A stretch of 64,000 nucleotides of DNA from Ferrimicrobium sp. (GCF_027319265.1 NZ_DAHVNP010000031.1:62001-126000), one strand, 5' to 3'. Positions 51,588-61,312 are shown, counted from the first letter of the stretch. Program-made: numbers and translations. Notes: a model not told the origin generated them from the letters alone.

Positions 51588-52768
51588 CGAGTATGATGGA
51601 TAGTCCGGATGCGACAGGTAGGTTCGGCGATTTTGGTGGGCGGTTCGTGCCTGAGTCGTTGATGCCGGCGGTGATTGAACTGGAATCTTCCTTCCGCGAG
51701 GCCTGGAGTGACCCCCTTTTCCGCGCGGAATACACGGCGATACTAGAGAGTTATGCCGGGCGACCAACCCGCCTCTACCTCGCTGAACGACTCTCTGAGT
51801 ATCTGGGTGCGGAGGTCTGGTTAAAACGTGAGGATCTCGCTCATACGGGATCCCACAAGATCAATAACGTGATCGGCCAGGCGTTGCTCGCGCGTCGGAT
51901 GGGAAAGACCCGCTTGATCGCGGAGACGGGTGCGGGTCAACATGGGGTGGCGACTGCGACAGCCGCTGCGTTGTTTGGCCTTGAGGCGAAGGTGTACATG
52001 GGAGAAGTTGATGTTGCTCGTCAATCGCTCAACGTGTTCCGCATGCGTTTGCTAGGTGCGGAGGTTGAGGCAGTCACCTCTGGCTCGCGCACCTTGAAGG
52101 ATGCCGTGAATGAGGCCATGCGCAGCTGGGTGGCGGCACTGAGCGATACGCATTATTGCATTGGGAGTGTGATGGGTCCCCACCCGTATCCGTGGATGGT
52201 CCGAGAGTTCCAGCGAGTCATCGGTGATGAGGCTCGGACCCAGTATCACGCAGCTACAGGATCCACCCCGGACTGGGTCGTCGCCTGCGTCGGCGGGGGT
52301 TCGAACGCGGCTGGGACTTTTGCTGGCTTTGTCGATACCACGGCACGGTTGGTGGGTGTTGAGCCAGAGGGTGGAGCAGCGATAGGGCGTGGCATCGGAG
52401 GCATCGTGCATGGCATGCAGTCGTTCTTTCTTCAGGATGAGTTTGGTCAGGTCAACGAGGCCTCATCGATATCGGCTGGCCTTGATTACCCCGGTGTTGG
52501 CCCCGAACACGCACATCTGTCGGCGATAGGTCGTGCGCGTTATGATCAGGTCAACGACGATCAGGTCTTGGATGCGGTCCAGTTGTTGGCCCGGACTGAG
52601 GGGATCGTCTGCGCGCTTGAATCCGCCCATGCGATCGCCTGGCTCGTCGAGCATCAGCCAGAGCTCGCTGGGAGCTCGATCGTGGTGACCCTCTCGGGGC
52701 GCGGAGACAAGGACATGGAGACGATCGCGGAGCGTCTTGGGTTCCTGGAAGGCGATCAGCGTGCTTGA
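51584..52768 (+). CDS. trpB: Tryptophan synthase beta chain
   Basis: This is a 394-residue PLP enzyme joining indole and serine. It begins [19 protein letters not shown]. The PLP lysine is in [19 protein letters not shown] and the Glu/Gln loop in [20 protein letters not shown]. The phosphate loop is [17 protein letters not shown] and the C-terminal part has [14 protein letters not shown]. It is the usual TrpB1 form that pairs with TrpA. The start overlaps trpF by 4 bases (ATGA), and the 3' end overlaps trpA. Confidence 0.96.
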   Translation: MTSMMDSPDATGRFGDFGGRFVPESLMPAVIELESSFREAWSDPLFRAEYTAILESYAGRPTRLYLAERLSEYLGAEVWLKREDLAHTGSHKINNVIGQALLARRMGKTRLIAETGAGQHGVATATAAALFGLEAKVYMGEVDVARQSLNVFRMRLLGAEVEAVTSGSRTLKDAVNEAMRSWVAALSDTHYCIGSVMGPHPYPWMVREFQRVIGDEARTQYHAATGSTPDWVVACVGGGSNAAGTFAGFVDTTARLVGVEPEGGAAIGRGIGGIVHGMQSFFLQDEFGQVNEASSISAGLDYPGVGPEHAHLSAIGRARYDQVNDDQVLDAVQLLARTEGIVCALESAHAIAWLVEHQPELAGSSIVVTLSGRGDKDMETIAERLGFLEGDQRA

Positions 52769-53534
52769 AAGGACCCTGCAACAGCTTCGGTTGAGCCGCC
52801 GACGGCTTCTCGTTCCGTATGTGATGGCAGGTAGCGATCCTGATTGGCTCTCGTTGGTTGATCTCGTGATCGCGAGTGGAGCTGATGCGGTGGAGATTGG
52901 GATTCCATTCTCCGACCCAAGCATGGATGGTCCTGTCATCCAACGCGCTGGGGAGCTCGCCCTCGCACGTGGGGTCACACCGCTTTCAGTGCTGAGCGAG
53001 TTGCGAACACGATCCTTTTCAGTCCCTATTGTGGTGATGACGTATTACAACATCTTCCATCACATGGGTATTGAGCGTGCAGTTACTGAGCTGCGTCAGG
53101 CAGGTGTGGATGGAGTGATTATTCCGGATCTTCCCCTGGAGGAAGGTGAGAGTTGGAGAGCGAGTGCCAAAACTCAAGGTCTCGAGACTGTCCAGCTCAT
53201 CTCCCCGGTGACCTCACTCCAGCGGGTCGATGAAATTCTTGCGGTTGCGGAGGGTTTTGTCTATGGCGTAGGAAGCATGAGTGTGACCGGCGAGCGGGCC
53301 GAGCTGGCGGAGACCGCGACTGCCTTGGCAACGCGTATCCGTCCTCGCACCGAGCTGCCGTTACTCATAGGAATCGGTATATCGAACGGCGAGCAGGCGG
53401 CGGCGGTCGTCGAAGCCGGCGCTGATGGGGTGGTAGTCGGCTCTGCGCTCTTACGGCGAGTACTCGAGGGTCAGTCACCACACGAGCTGTCTGATTTTGT
53501 TCAGAGCATACGAGAGTCCCTCGACGAGACCTAG
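52761..53534 (+). CDS. trpA: Tryptophan synthase alpha chain
   Basis: This is a TIM barrel of about 257 residues that cleaves indole-3-glycerol phosphate. GTG 52761 has GGAAGG upstream and overlaps trpB by 8 bases; the frame opens at TTG 52737. Catalytic Glu and Asp are in [20 protein letters not shown]. Other signatures are [30 protein letters not shown] and the phosphate loop [20 protein letters not shown] with VVVGSAL. It is the last gene of the cluster, followed by a palindrome. Confidence 0.95.
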   Translation: MLERTLQQLRLSRRRLLVPYVMAGSDPDWLSLVDLVIASGADAVEIGIPFSDPSMDGPVIQRAGELALARGVTPLSVLSELRTRSFSVPIVVMTYYNIFHHMGIERAVTELRQAGVDGVIIPDLPLEEGESWRASAKTQGLETVQLISPVTSLQRVDEILAVAEGFVYGVGSMSVTGERAELAETATALATRIRPRTELPLLIGIGISNGEQAAAVVEAGADGVVVGSALLRRVLEGQSPHELSDFVQSIRESLDET

Positions 53535-53538
53535 GCGT

Positions 53539-53560
53539 GGTTGGCTCACGTGAGCAAACC
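53539..53560. repeat. 22-bp imperfect palindrome just after trpA
   Basis: GCTCACGTGAGC (53544-53555) is a perfect 12-base palindrome. GGTT before and AACC after extend it, with one mismatch, to 22 bases. It begins four bases after the trpA stop. There is no T-tract, so it is at best a factor-assisted terminator. It might also be a protein-binding site (CACGTG core). Confidence 0.6.
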
Positions 53561-54397
53561 TGGTGTCACTCCATCGTCGGTGAGTCGGCAGTACCATGGC
53601 CCTGGCAGAACCGTGCGATGAGGATTTGCGGATGCACTGGGTGAACGGCAAGCGAAATCGCGGCGTCTTTGAGGACCCAAGCGCGCAAGATCGGTCAATG
53701 AATCGTACCCACGACTACGCACGTAGGTTGGTAGTTCACCTGCTGCTTCATCGAAGTTTGTTTCGCTATCCACTCAACTGGAAATGCAGTATCGGGCCAG
53801 AGCTTTCTGCCGCGCAACCGTTACTTTCCGCCGAACTCGCCGTCGGGCGGCGTCAGGGTGCCAAGCCGCTACGTTCGATATTGATGGCGACGTTCACGTC
53901 GCAGGCATGCACTGTTCCACCACCGTCACACCTTCACCGTCTGATCTCTAACGGGGATTGATGCTGATACTCCTTCGCGCGCTGCATACGTCCTTCTACT
54001 CGGATACCAACAGCCAGCGACTCTCTGGGCTGCAGTATCAGTGTGCGTAGCTTGGATAGTAGATCGATGAGGATGCCAAGCCAGAGATGCTGGAATAGTA
54101 GCCTACGATGAAGCGGTGGAGAACAAGACAGCCCAAAAGGTGACGACCTCACCCAAGGTATTGGGTCGTGCGCTACCCCTCGCGGATGTTTGGAGTTCCG
54201 ACGTTCGATTGATTTTCGAGCATTCCCGTCTCGTGGCTGATCAGATGGCAGGCGCATAGTCCCACGATGAGCTTGACGTTTTCGCTCAATGATGAGCAGC
54301 GCGCCAACTGGCAACGTCTTCGCGCATCCGCTGCTCCCAGACACGTTGATAGAGGCGATGGGACGCTGGATTCGGGCCGTGTACTAGGATCTGGAGC
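53561..54397. other. Intergenic region, about 840 bases, one doubtful tiny ORF
   Basis: Between trpA and the LapA-like gene. A plus frame (53596-53961) and a minus frame (53934-54344) are open, but both lack motifs and ribosome sites. A small plus frame at 54116-54259 (GTG start, 47 residues, ending RLVADQMAGA) has coding-like composition but no good ribosome site and no family. It could be a remnant. Confidence 0.4.
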
Positions 54398-54793
54398 ATG
54401 GAACAAGAAGGCGATGCCATCGAACCCAACGTGGACAGGCTCCCAGATGATCAAGCGCGCGAAAGTGACGTCTCCACTCCCCAAGTGGCGGACACCGAAC
54501 CAGCCAGTGAGGGGAAACAGCGGCATTTGGTGGAGCGACCGCATTCGACGAGAACCTCCCGGGTGTGGATTGGTTCGTTCTTTGGACTGGTAGTACTGAT
54601 CGCGATTCTTGTCTTTATCCTGCAGAATCTTGTCTCCATAGCTATTCACTTTCCAGGTTCCACCATTCGTATGCCGGTTGGCGTCGCCATCTTGTTTGGG
54701 GTTATTCTCGGTGGCCTGTTTGTCTTTCTCCTCGGGTTGGCGCGAGTCCTCCAGTTACGACGGAGCATGGGTCGCAACCGAAAAGTAAGTTGA
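54398..54793 (+). CDS. LapA-domain (DUF1049) membrane protein
   Basis: This is a 131-residue protein. The first 55 residues are acidic and disordered-looking. Two TM helices follow: one in the IGSFFGLVVLIAILVFILQN segment and another in VGVAILFGVILGGLFVFLLG, with the short outside loop SIAIHFPGSTIRMP between. This is the LapA/YciS pattern (FxxxNxxxVxxxFxxxxxxxPL). It ends in a basic tail. Relatives are linked to lipopolysaccharide assembly in proteobacteria. In actinobacteria the role is unknown. It is a single gene. Confidence 0.82.
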   Translation: MEQEGDAIEPNVDRLPDDQARESDVSTPQVADTEPASEGKQRHLVERPHSTRTSRVWIGSFFGLVVLIAILVFILQNLVSIAIHFPGSTIRMPVGVAILFGVILGGLFVFLLGLARVLQLRRSMGRNRKVS

Positions 54794-54970
54794 TCGCAAT
54801 AGGGATCGATGGTCCTGGCGAGATGATGAGCGACTGGCGAGGTTCTTGGGTAGGCGAAATCCGCCATTGACCGGTAGCGATTGGGCCCAGCCCGCTGGCG
54901 TTGAAGCATCGGGCACGGGCGAAGGATATTGCTAGGATGCGAAGAGTTTGTTCAAGAAAGGGGTATTACC

Positions 54971-56155
54971 GTGGAGCTAGAGGGTGCTCGTTCCAGTGAG
55001 AAGGATGGCCCTTTGACGGGGCTCTTAGTCGCTGATTTTTCGCGGATTCTCGCCGGCCCCTATGCTACCATGCTGCTTGGTGACCTCGGTGCTACAGTGA
55101 TCAAAGTCGAGTCCCCATCTGGGGATGATACCCGCACCTGGAAGCCACCAGTGCGAGGTGATATCTCGACCTACTACCTGGGTATCAACAGAAATAAACG
55201 CTCGATTGTCCTCAATTTGGCCGATGAGGAGGATAGGGGGCTTGCGCAGCGACTCGCCGAACGTTCTGACGTGTTGCTTGAGAACTTTAAGCCGGGACAG
55301 ATTGCTCGTTTTGGACTTGATTATGAGACCATGTCGCAACGGAATCCGGGGCTTGTCTTTGCTTCGATCTCGGGTTTTGGGACGAGGCCACCGGGCTCTG
55401 AGATGATGGGCTACGACCTGATGATCCAGGCGATGTCAGGACTTATGAGTCTGACAGGCGAGCGGGATGGACCGGCCTATCGAGCCGGCATCTCGGTGAT
55501 CGATATCATCGCTGGACTGCACCTTGCGATGGGCATTTTAGCGGCGCTCTACGAACGGGCGAGCTCCGGCCTTGGCCAACACGTTGAGGTCAGCCTCCTG
55601 ACCTCCGCGCTGTCGGGTCTCGCTAACCACACCGCGGCCGTTACCATGGGCGGGGTGGTTCCATTCCGAATGGGTAACGCACATCCCAGCCTCTACCCGT
55701 ACGATCCCTTTACAACCGAAGATGGCGAGTTGATCGTGATCGCCGCAAATGACGGACAGTTCCGCTCCTTGACCGCCGCACTCGGAGTGCCCCAACTCGC
55801 CGATGACCCAAGGTTCTGTCACAACGAATTGCGTACCGCCAATCGGGACCTTCTTGGCCCGCTTCTTCAGGACCGGATCCGCACCAAAACCTCTGACGAG
55901 TGGTTCGCCCTTTTGATGGCGGCTGGCGTTCCATGCGCTCCGATCAATTCTGTCGATCAAGGCATTGCGTTCGCCAAACAGGTTGGCCTTGAGCCGACAG
56001 TTTTGGTCGGGGAGGAGGAGAACCGCCTTGAAATGATTCGCAACCCGATCACCTTCTCCGCAACGCCGCCGAGTTATCGACATCCCCCACCAGCGCTTGG
56101 GGCTGACGGTGATGCGGTCCGTGCTTGGTTGCGTGACGAAGCCGAACTTGATTAA
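54971..56155 (+). CDS. CaiB/BaiF (class III) CoA transferase
   Basis: This CoA transferase has about 394 residues from GTG 54971, with AAAGGGG eight bases upstream; the frame opens at 54929. The family start is LLVADFSRILAGPYATMLLG with DLGATVIKVESPSGDDTR. NRNKRSIVLNLADEEDR and DVLLENFKPGQIARFGLDYE follow. The catalytic Asp is in MMGYDLMIQAMSGLMSLTG. It moves CoA between carboxylic acids. Substrates are unknown. With the two CoA ligases at 7.7-11.5 kb it adds to the acyl-CoA metabolism of the window. Confidence 0.9.
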   Translation: MELEGARSSEKDGPLTGLLVADFSRILAGPYATMLLGDLGATVIKVESPSGDDTRTWKPPVRGDISTYYLGINRNKRSIVLNLADEEDRGLAQRLAERSDVLLENFKPGQIARFGLDYETMSQRNPGLVFASISGFGTRPPGSEMMGYDLMIQAMSGLMSLTGERDGPAYRAGISVIDIIAGLHLAMGILAALYERASSGLGQHVEVSLLTSALSGLANHTAAVTMGGVVPFRMGNAHPSLYPYDPFTTEDGELIVIAANDGQFRSLTAALGVPQLADDPRFCHNELRTANRDLLGPLLQDRIRTKTSDEWFALLMAAGVPCAPINSVDQGIAFAKQVGLEPTVLVGEEENRLEMIRNPITFSATPPSYRHPPPALGADGDAVRAWLRDEAELD

Positions 56156-56296
56156 CCAACACGAGGGTAGGACGCGATCGATATGGGCGATCTTTGTTGG
56201 GGAAACATTGTTTGGTGACCACTAGAACGCCAACCTGGGAAATGTTCAAGACCTTTAGGCTAGGCTAGCGATAGTCGCGCGAAGGAGGAGTTCACA

Positions 56297-57310
56297 GTGC
56301 AGCTAGGAATCATCGGGTTAGGCCGCATGGGGATGAATATGGGTCTCAGGTTGCAGGCAGGGGATGTCCAGGTTCTGGGCTACGATGCTTCGGCTGAGGC
56401 ACGTAAGGCAGCCGAGAAGGAAGGGCTGTCCTGCGCTGGGAGCCTTAAAGAGTTCGTCGAGGGCCTGGTAACGCCACGAGCAGTGTGGTTGATGGTTCCT
56501 GCGGGCGTCACTGAACGGGTGCTCGACCAGTTGATCGAGGTCCTTGATCGCGATGACGTCGTCATTGACGGTGGTAATGGGTTTTACCGCGACGACCAAA
56601 CGCATGCGGCGAAGTTGGCGGAACATGGTATCCACCACATGGATGCAGGCACAAGCGGTGGTGTTTGGGGACGCGAACGCGGTTATTGCCTGATGGTCGG
56701 TGGCGAAAAGGCGATTTTCGAACGAATTGAGAAGATCTTCGCGGTGTTGGCGCCTGGTGTCGAGTCGGCACCTCGAACCGATTCTACGAGCAAGATCCGC
56801 CAAGCGGAGCTCGGTTACCTCTACTGTGGTGATCACGGTGCTGGTCATTTTGTGAAGATGGTTCACAACGGAATTGAGTACGGGATGATGGCCTCGCTGG
56901 CTGAGGGTCTCGCGATTCTGCAAGGTGCTGATATCGGGACACGAGCCCAAGATGCCAGCGCCGAAGTGGCTCCGCTCCATGACCCGACCGCGTATCAGTA
57001 TGACATCCCTGTGGCCGAGGTGGCAGAGCTGTGGCGTCGGGGGAGCGTAGTTGCCTCCTGGTTGCTCGATCTGGCTGCAGATGCGTTGCGACGTGATCCT
57101 ACCCTCGACACCTTCAAAGGGAGAGTTTCGGATTCGGGCGAGGGGCGCTGGACAGTGAACGCAGCTATTGATGAGGGAGTTCCTGCACCAACGATCGCCG
57201 CATCGCTCTTTTCGCGCTTCTCCTCCCAGGGTTCAGGTGCCTTCGCAGATAAGGTTCTGTCCGCCTTGCGAAAGGAATTCGGCGGTCACGACGAGTTGCC
57301 CAGCGCCTAG
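56297..57310 (+). CDS. gnd: 6-phosphogluconate dehydrogenase, decarboxylating (NAD-type)
   Basis: This protein has 337 residues, the short YqeC/GntZ-type form. It starts at GTG 56297 after GAAGGAGGAG. The Rossmann motif is LGIIGLGRMGMNMGLRLQ. Substrate residues are in VIDGGNGFYRDD and DAGTSGGVWGRERGYCLMVG, with the catalytic Lys in GHFVKMVHNGIEYGMMASL. It makes ribulose 5-phosphate, CO2 and reduced cofactor. The cofactor is inferred from subfamily length. The stop codon lies in the first unit of a tandem repeat that reaches into the next gene. Confidence 0.9.
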   Translation: MQLGIIGLGRMGMNMGLRLQAGDVQVLGYDASAEARKAAEKEGLSCAGSLKEFVEGLVTPRAVWLMVPAGVTERVLDQLIEVLDRDDVVIDGGNGFYRDDQTHAAKLAEHGIHHMDAGTSGGVWGRERGYCLMVGGEKAIFERIEKIFAVLAPGVESAPRTDSTSKIRQAELGYLYCGDHGAGHFVKMVHNGIEYGMMASLAEGLAILQGADIGTRAQDASAEVAPLHDPTAYQYDIPVAEVAELWRRGSVVASWLLDLAADALRRDPTLDTFKGRVSDSGEGRWTVNAAIDEGVPAPTIAASLFSRFSSQGSGAFADKVLSALRKEFGGHDELPSA

Positions 57311-57417
57311 CACGCATTTGCCCAGGCGCTCCGGCTAGCACGCATTTGCCCAGGCGCTCCGCCTAGTGCTCGTTTGTCAAGCGCCCCGCCTAGCTCTTTA
57401 TTTGCCGTGGCGCTGCG
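57307..57417. repeat. Four diverging tandem 27-28-bp units bridging gnd and the UbiB kinase gene
   Basis: Units start CTAG and contain TTTGCCCAGGCGCTCCG. They lie at 57307-57334, 57335-57362 (one mismatch), 57363-57389 (diverged) and 57390-57417 (more diverged). The first contains the gnd stop, and the last contains the stop and C-terminal codons (EQAQRHGK) of the convergent UbiB-family gene. The gnd 3' codons also resemble half a unit. There are no unique spacers, so it is not CRISPR. Confidence 0.9.
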
Positions 57418-59026
57418 CTTGCTCCATACGTTTGCGGATGAGTTCTCGCCGTTCCTTGAGTTCTCGGTAACTCAGATGCTCCATCTCGCCATCGACTCCA
57501 AGGCTTGCTTTGAGCCCGCCAAGATCGATAGCGTTTGGTGAGACTTCCATACCAATGTCGGCGGAGATCTGTGCGCCATAGCGGGTCATGAAGTAGGACG
57601 CCAGATAGGTGATCTCCGCAAAAAGGTCGATCTCTGGTGCAAGGGTTGCGAGGGATGCATCGACAAAGATCATGTTCTTGACAAAGAGCATCAGTTCCTT
57701 GGGCAAACGGGCTCCGTAGCCGAGGAGGGCTTTGGTCAGTTCCTGAATCTCGGCGAGGATCTCCTCTGGCCGCATCTGCGTGGGGTCTTTAGTGGGCTCT
57801 TCAAGTCCAAGATCGTCAATGACACCGCGGATGTCGGTGTCGAGCGGGAGCGCCCCAAGGTCAATAAGGGCCTGTATCTGGGTCGGTAGGTCATTCATCG
57901 ACCCACCCATCAGGAGTCGGAGAAAGCCAAGCCGCTTTGCCTCCGAGAGTCTACCGGTGATCCCATAGTCGAGTAGGATAACCTTGCCATCGTCGCCGAC
58001 GAGCAGGTTACCTCCGTGGAGGTCGCCGTGAAAGACTCCGTGAAGCATGGCACCCTCCAGGAAGGATACCAGGGCAGCCCGAACCACCGCTGTGGTATCA
58101 ATGCCGGCTCTGTGCATTCCGACGGCATCATCCCATTTAAAGCCCGTGAGCCTCTCCATAACGAGGACTCGTCGGGTGACGAGATTCGGATGGGGTCGAG
58201 GTACGATGATGCTTCGCTGGTCGGTGGCGGCGAGCACACCGGCGATGTCGAGCATATTCGCCGCCTCAAGACGGAAATCGAGTTCCTCAACGATCGTCTC
58301 CGCGAACAGTTCGACAAGCGCCGGGGGGTTTGCGAGCGCTGCAACGGGGATCCTTCCGATTAGGTGTGGAGTAATCCAACTCATCGCGGCGAGATCACGG
58401 CGGACAAGATCGCTCACCTGTGAGCGTTGTACCTTCACCGCCACCGGTTCGCCGGTTAGCAGCGTTGCAAAGTAGACCTGAGCGATCGAGGCCGCGGCCA
58501 CAGGTCGTTTGTCAAAGTCTGCAAAGAAGTTCTCAAGAGGGCCACCGAGGTCTGCCTCAATCGTTCGCTGCACGATAGCAAAGTCTTCGGCAGGTACGTG
58601 GTCACGCAGGAGCCGAAACTCGTCGACGAGTTCAACTGGGAATATACCCTCTCCCGACGAGATGATCTGGCCTAACTTGATATAAGTGGGGCCGAGATGC
58701 TCGAAGGAACGTCTGAGTCTCCGGGACAACCCCTGGCGTGAAGCAACTTTACCGCGACGCCGATCGAAGATGCGCCAACCGAGCAAGGCGACACCTAACG
58801 AGAAGCCAGTCCCAAGCACCCTCCTCGCGGGAGGGATACGACGGTGGCGTAGCAGGACTGGCACCTGCGCTCTGGTGCGAGCCCGTAGCTTAACCGTGGA
58901 GTTTAACCACTCCAAGCGGTCGGGGTCGACTACCCATGGCTGAGCCTCCGAAAAGGAGCCGACAGCGGCATCATCATAGTCATGATTCGCTGTCGACTCG
59001 GGAGCAATGGGTTTGTCAATTGGCAT
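57398..59026 (-). CDS. UbiB/ABC1 (ADCK)-family atypical kinase
   Basis: This is a 542-residue protein-kinase-like protein. The family-specific motif is GPTYIKLGQIISSGEGIFP (KxGQ). The Ala-rich loop PVAAASIAQVYFA replaces the Gly-rich loop. The VAIK-like lysine is in EPVAVKVQR, the catalytic loop is FHGDLHGGNLLVGDDG, and the metal Asp is in ILLDYGITGRLSE. Members support quinone or lipid synthesis by an ATPase activity. In an actinobacterium menaquinone or isoprenoid lipid handling is plausible. It follows fabF on the same strand after 58 bases. Confidence 0.9.
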   Translation of the reverse strand: MPIDKPIAPESTANHDYDDAAVGSFSEAQPWVVDPDRLEWLNSTVKLRARTRAQVPVLLRHRRIPPARRVLGTGFSLGVALLGWRIFDRRRGKVASRQGLSRRLRRSFEHLGPTYIKLGQIISSGEGIFPVELVDEFRLLRDHVPAEDFAIVQRTIEADLGGPLENFFADFDKRPVAAASIAQVYFATLLTGEPVAVKVQRSQVSDLVRRDLAAMSWITPHLIGRIPVAALANPPALVELFAETIVEELDFRLEAANMLDIAGVLAATDQRSIIVPRPHPNLVTRRVLVMERLTGFKWDDAVGMHRAGIDTTAVVRAALVSFLEGAMLHGVFHGDLHGGNLLVGDDGKVILLDYGITGRLSEAKRLGFLRLLMGGSMNDLPTQIQALIDLGALPLDTDIRGVIDDLGLEEPTKDPTQMRPEEILAEIQELTKALLGYGARLPKELMLFVKNMIFVDASLATLAPEIDLFAEITYLASYFMTRYGAQISADIGMEVSPNAIDLGGLKASLGVDGEMEHLSYRELKERRELIRKRMEQAQRHGK

Positions 59027-59084
59027 GGGTCTATCCTACCCGCCATGGGATGCCTACTCCGAAAAGGATCGCAACTTCCGATGC

Positions 59085-60287
59085 CTAGGCTGGCGGTGGC
59101 CCGAACACGATACAGGCATTGTGGCCGCCGAACCCGAAGGAGTTTGAGAGAATATGACCATTTGGCAAGGCTCGCGGGTCCTTTAGCACCACATCGAGAT
59201 CGATCTCTGGATCCAGGTCAACGGTGTTCGCCGTTGGTGGGATGAGTCGATGGGCGAAGGTGAGTGCGACAGCGATCGCCTCAAGGCCGCCGGCTGCTCC
59301 AAGGGCATGCCCGAGAGCACCCTTTACGGAGGTCACCGGTGGGTTGAGTGCTCCAAAGAGCGATCGAATTGCGGTCGCCTCTGCGAGGTCATTCATCGGA
59401 GTTGAGGTGCCGTGAGCATTGATGTGAGCGATGTCATTGACGGTGATGCCTGCATCCTCGATCGCGAGCAGCATGGCCTTATAGGCTCCGGCACCGCCCG
59501 GCGCGGGTTGCGTGATGTGGTAGGCGTCAGCAGTCGAGGCGATGCCGTCGATGGTCGCATAGATTCTGGCACCTCGAGCGACAGCCTTGTCGTACTCCTC
59601 TAACACAAGCACACCCGCACCCTCGCCCATGACAAAGCCGTCACGATCTCGGTCGAAGGGCCGAGATATGTCGACTTTGGAGGTCGCCGTCATATTGACA
59701 AAGCCAGCCGCGGCAGTCTTGGTGATCGCGGCCTCAGCTCCTCCGGTTATCGCCATGTCCACACGGCCGGTGGCAATGAGGTGAGCAGCGTTAGCGATGG
59801 CATGATTGGAGGCTGCACATGCGGTGACTGATGTTTCACACGGTCCCTGAAAGCCAAAGCGCATCGATATTGAGGCCGCATTTGAGTTGGCCATCATCAA
59901 CGGTACCAGGAACGGAGAGACTCGTGAGTATCCCCGATCATGTCCGATGATGACCTGATTCTCGAGACTTTCGAGTCCGCCAACACCGGTACCCATCCAA
60001 ACAGCGACTCGATCGACTGGATAGGTAGGGTTACCAGCATCGCTCAGTGCCATGTCCGCGGCGGCAACACCCATCTGGTTGTAACGGTCGTGGCGTCGAA
60101 TCTCCTTGGCGCTCAGCCACTTGGTCGGATCAAATCCTTCGGCTCGCCGTATTCCAGGGGGCGGCGGTGTAAGCAGCCCCTGCCAATAGCTAGCGAGATC
60201 GAGCCCCAGACCAGAAACAACCCCAAGGCCGGTCACCGCTACGCGGTGGGTGGCAAAGATAGGATTATCTCCGTAACTGATCCTCAT
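59085..60287 (-). CDS. fabF: 3-oxoacyl-ACP synthase II
   Basis: This is a 400-residue elongating condensing enzyme. The nucleophile Cys is in TSVTACAASNHAIANA, where FabF usually has TACA(T/S). The two His are in INAHGTSTPMNDLAEA and SVKGALGHALGAAGGLEA, and the C-terminal loop is SNSFGFGGHNACIVF. It joins malonyl-ACP to a growing acyl-ACP. It is the last gene of the fabD-fabH-fabG-acpP-fabF unit and overlaps acpP by 4 bases. Confidence 0.95.
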   Translation of the reverse strand: MRISYGDNPIFATHRVAVTGLGVVSGLGLDLASYWQGLLTPPPPGIRRAEGFDPTKWLSAKEIRRHDRYNQMGVAAADMALSDAGNPTYPVDRVAVWMGTGVGGLESLENQVIIGHDRGYSRVSPFLVPLMMANSNAASISMRFGFQGPCETSVTACAASNHAIANAAHLIATGRVDMAITGGAEAAITKTAAAGFVNMTATSKVDISRPFDRDRDGFVMGEGAGVLVLEEYDKAVARGARIYATIDGIASTADAYHITQPAPGGAGAYKAMLLAIEDAGITVNDIAHINAHGTSTPMNDLAEATAIRSLFGALNPPVTSVKGALGHALGAAGGLEAIAVALTFAHRLIPPTANTVDLDPEIDLDVVLKDPRALPNGHILSNSFGFGGHNACIVFGPPPA

Positions 60288-60526
60288 CCGAGCTTCCCAT
60301 AGACGAGATCGAACGCCTTACCCACCGTATCCACGCCTTCGAGTTCGGACTCCGGTACCGTCACGGAGAACTCGTCTTCGAGTGCCATGATGAGTTCAAC
60401 GAGGTCCAAGGAGTCGGCATCAAGATCATCGGCGAAGCTCGCCGACTCGACGACCTGATCCTTGTTGACGCCGAGAACTTTGACGGTGCACTCCGTGAAC
60501 TTCCCAAATGCCTCTTGTCGATCCAT
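60284..60526 (-). CDS. acpP: Acyl carrier protein
   Basis: This is an 80-residue acidic ACP from ATG 60526, with AAAGGA upstream. The frame is open further to 60580. The phosphopantetheine serine is in DDLDADSLDLVELIMALEDE, the canonical DSL motif. It carries acyl chains for the neighbouring Fab enzymes. It overlaps fabF by 4 bases and lies about 75 bases after fabG. Confidence 0.96.
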   Translation of the reverse strand: MDRQEAFGKFTECTVKVLGVNKDQVVESASFADDLDADSLDLVELIMALEDEFSVTVPESELEGVDTVGKAFDLVYGKLG

Positions 60527-60601
60527 GTTGCTATTTTCCTTTCTTATGAGGTAATCCCTGTCGCAATGTCCTGCGAACAAGGAATGATGTTGGAGATGGT
60601 C

Positions 60602-61312
60602 TTAGACACCCATTCCCAACCCACCATCAACGGCGATTAACGCACCGTTGATGTAACTAGCCCCTTCTGAGGCTAGAAACTGTACGACTGCTCCGACTTC
60701 GTCGGGGCGGCCCACTCTCCCTAGGGGGATTTGGGCCTCGATCTGCTGGCGTCGATTGTCGCCAGCGTCATGGAGTAATTTGGTGGCGATAGCGCCTGGA
60801 AGAATGACGTTTGCTGTGATGTTACGGGAGCCGAGTTCCCGGACGAGGGAACGCGCGAAGCCGATGAGACCGGCCTTTGACGCTGCGTAGTTGGTTTGTC
60901 CGGGTCCTCCCGTGAGCGCAACGATGGAGGAGATGAAGATCAATCGACCTCGACGAGCTCTCATCATCGAGGGGAGTACGGCTTTGGTCAGCCGAAAGGC
61001 CGAGGTGAGGTTCGTGGTAAGCATCTCTTCAAATTTCTCGTCATCCATGCGTACGAGAAGCGTGTCATGCGTTGAGCCCGCATTTGCAACAAGTACTTCA
61101 ATCGGTCCAGCCTTCGTCTCTGCCTCCTTGAGCGCAGTCTGGATCGAGTCGGCATCGGTGATGTCAAGGGAGACGCGAGAGCAGGCAGCGAGTTCGGGAG
61201 GCAACGGGGTTCCATGATAGGTAGCAGTGACTTGGTGTCCATCGGCAAGGAGACGTTGGGCACTGGCAAGACCAATGCCAGTGGCGGCACCCGTAATGAG
61301 GACGTGACTCAT
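60602..61312 (-). CDS. fabG: 3-oxoacyl-ACP reductase
   Basis: This is a 236-residue SDR enzyme from ATG 61312, which overlaps the fabH stop (ATGA). The frame opens four codons earlier. The cofactor motif is VLITGAATGIGLASAQRL, with NAGSTHDTLLVRM (NAG). The catalytic Ser is in FISSIVALTGGPGQTNYAASKAG (shown in part) with Tyr and Lys in YAASK. NADPH-dependent reduction of 3-oxoacyl-ACP is expected from the operon context. Confidence 0.93.
   Translation of the reverse strand: MSHVLITGAATGIGLASAQRLLADGHQVTATYHGTPLPPELAACSRVSLDITDADSIQTALKEAETKAGPIEVLVANAGSTHDTLLVRMDDEKFEEMLTTNLTSAFRLTKAVLPSMMRARRGRLIFISSIVALTGGPGQTNYAASKAGLIGFARSLVRELGSRNITANVILPGAIATKLLHDAGDNRRQQIEAQIPLGRVGRPDEVGAVVQFLASEGASYINGALIAVDGGLGMGV

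Noticed and set aside
53596-53961. 121-codon frame after trpA
   Set aside because: No ribosome site and mixed composition without a domain. No neighbour supports it.
57307-57417. Possible CRISPR array from 28-bp repeats
   Set aside because: Units are directly abutting and have no spacers. They decay in sequence, and no cas gene is near.
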